31,615 nt of DNA, from contig MNCI01002038.1 in the NCBI GenBank assembly GCA_015680685.1, positions 190,886 to 222,500 of the forward strand. Reading direction: 5' to 3'. How positions within the stretch are numbered: position 1 is the stretch's first letter; each line of letters starts with the position of its first letter. The DNA comes from Gnetum montanum (taxonomy: Eukaryota; Streptophyta; Gnetopsida; Gnetales; Gnetaceae). Below, in pieces: positions 31,393 through 31,615 of this stretch. The notes beneath the pieces were generated by a model. It was not told where the DNA came from. It did no database searches and worked only from the letters and a program-made list of their open reading frames with translations. Made by a program: the position numbers and the translations under genes.

Positions 31393-31615
31393 ATGACCAA
31401 GAAGATTGATAGTTTGGAAAATTCAAAAATTTCACAAGATATTCTAGATTCTAAGACTAATTCTTCATCAGAAGAAGAACAAACGAAAGTTTTTGAATTG
31501 GGAACAAGTAGTGGAGTCAAAACTAGAAGATCAAGAGGATCACCAATTATATCTAGTTTACCAATTCATAAGAGAAGATCTAGAAAGTCTAAGAGTTCAA
31601 CTATCCAAAGGAATA
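31393..31615 (+). CDS. Partial open frame at window edge, probably first ORF of a Tat-like element
   Basis: ATG at 31393 opens 74 codons with no stop and runs out of the window. This is unlike all other element frames here, which carry many stops. The peptide starts MTKKIDSLENSKISQDIL. It is rich in Ser, Lys and Arg (SSSEEEQTK, KTRRSRG, HKRRSRKSKSS), hydrophilic and low in hydrophobic residues. No domain is recognised. Given the primer site just upstream, it could be gag or the extra ORF1 that Ogre-type elements carry before gag. The basic clusters would suit nucleic-acid binding or nuclear entry. Function is unproven. Confidence 0.55.
   Translation, partial: MTKKIDSLENSKISQDILDSKTNSSSEEEQTKVFELGTSSGVKTRRSRGSPIISSLPIHKRRSRKSKSSTIQRN

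Overview
The window looks like plant nuclear DNA made almost entirely of old, nested LTR retrotransposons. I see no intact host gene, rRNA, tRNA or CRISPR array. The long AT-rich introns and spacers, the TAG-riddled reading frames and the mix of Ty3/gypsy (Tat-like and Athila-like) and Ty1/copia remnants suggest a large, slowly purged genome. A gymnosperm is my best guess, but that is an inference and not something the sequence proves.

Left part (1-3186). This is the 3' end of a comparatively young, CpG-rich Ty3/gypsy element: the integrase C-terminus, a 16-unit tandem repeat, a long 3' untranslated region and a probable 3' LTR. The LTR region holds three 49-bp repeats, a cluster of TTACGC/GCGTAA motifs, a perfect 13-bp hairpin and a TATA box. 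CpG frequency drops sharply at about 3.19 kb.

Middle-left (3187-12637). These are decayed fragments. A plus-strand Tat-like reverse transcriptase/RNase H (4621-6062) is joined to an unrecognised intron-containing gene (6063-7477), which is followed by a GGCCAT repeat cluster. On the minus strand lie a Tat-like gag/protease fragment (8271-9480), then an Athila-like fragment whose pol is missing (9540-11520). A diverged plus-strand LTR follows (11691-12637).

Right-centre (12638-27480). A minus-strand Ty1/copia pol pseudogene is split by an almost complete 13.1-kb Athila-like element (14084-27192). The element has two LTRs of about 855 bp, a tRNA-Asp-type primer site, gag, protease, RT, RNase H, integrase, a long non-coding spacer, an LTR-like block with a TATA box, and then a roughly 2.8-kb extra ORF just before the 3' LTR. 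A 5-bp target duplication (TGTGA/TATGA) and continuation of the copia reading frame on both sides fix the boundaries. All of its frames carry stops and frameshifts.

Right end (27481-31615). This is mostly unannotated AT-rich DNA with two short tandem-repeat blocks. At the edge there is a candidate LTR end, a Tat/Ogre-type primer site, and a start codon opening an undamaged frame that runs out of the window, probably the first ORF of another element.

In functional terms these are self-replicating elements (capsid-like gag, protease, RT/RNase H, integrase) that inserted into one another. The two most unusual parts are the extra ORF downstream of integrase in the Athila-like element and the spliced orphan gene next to the Tat-like RT.
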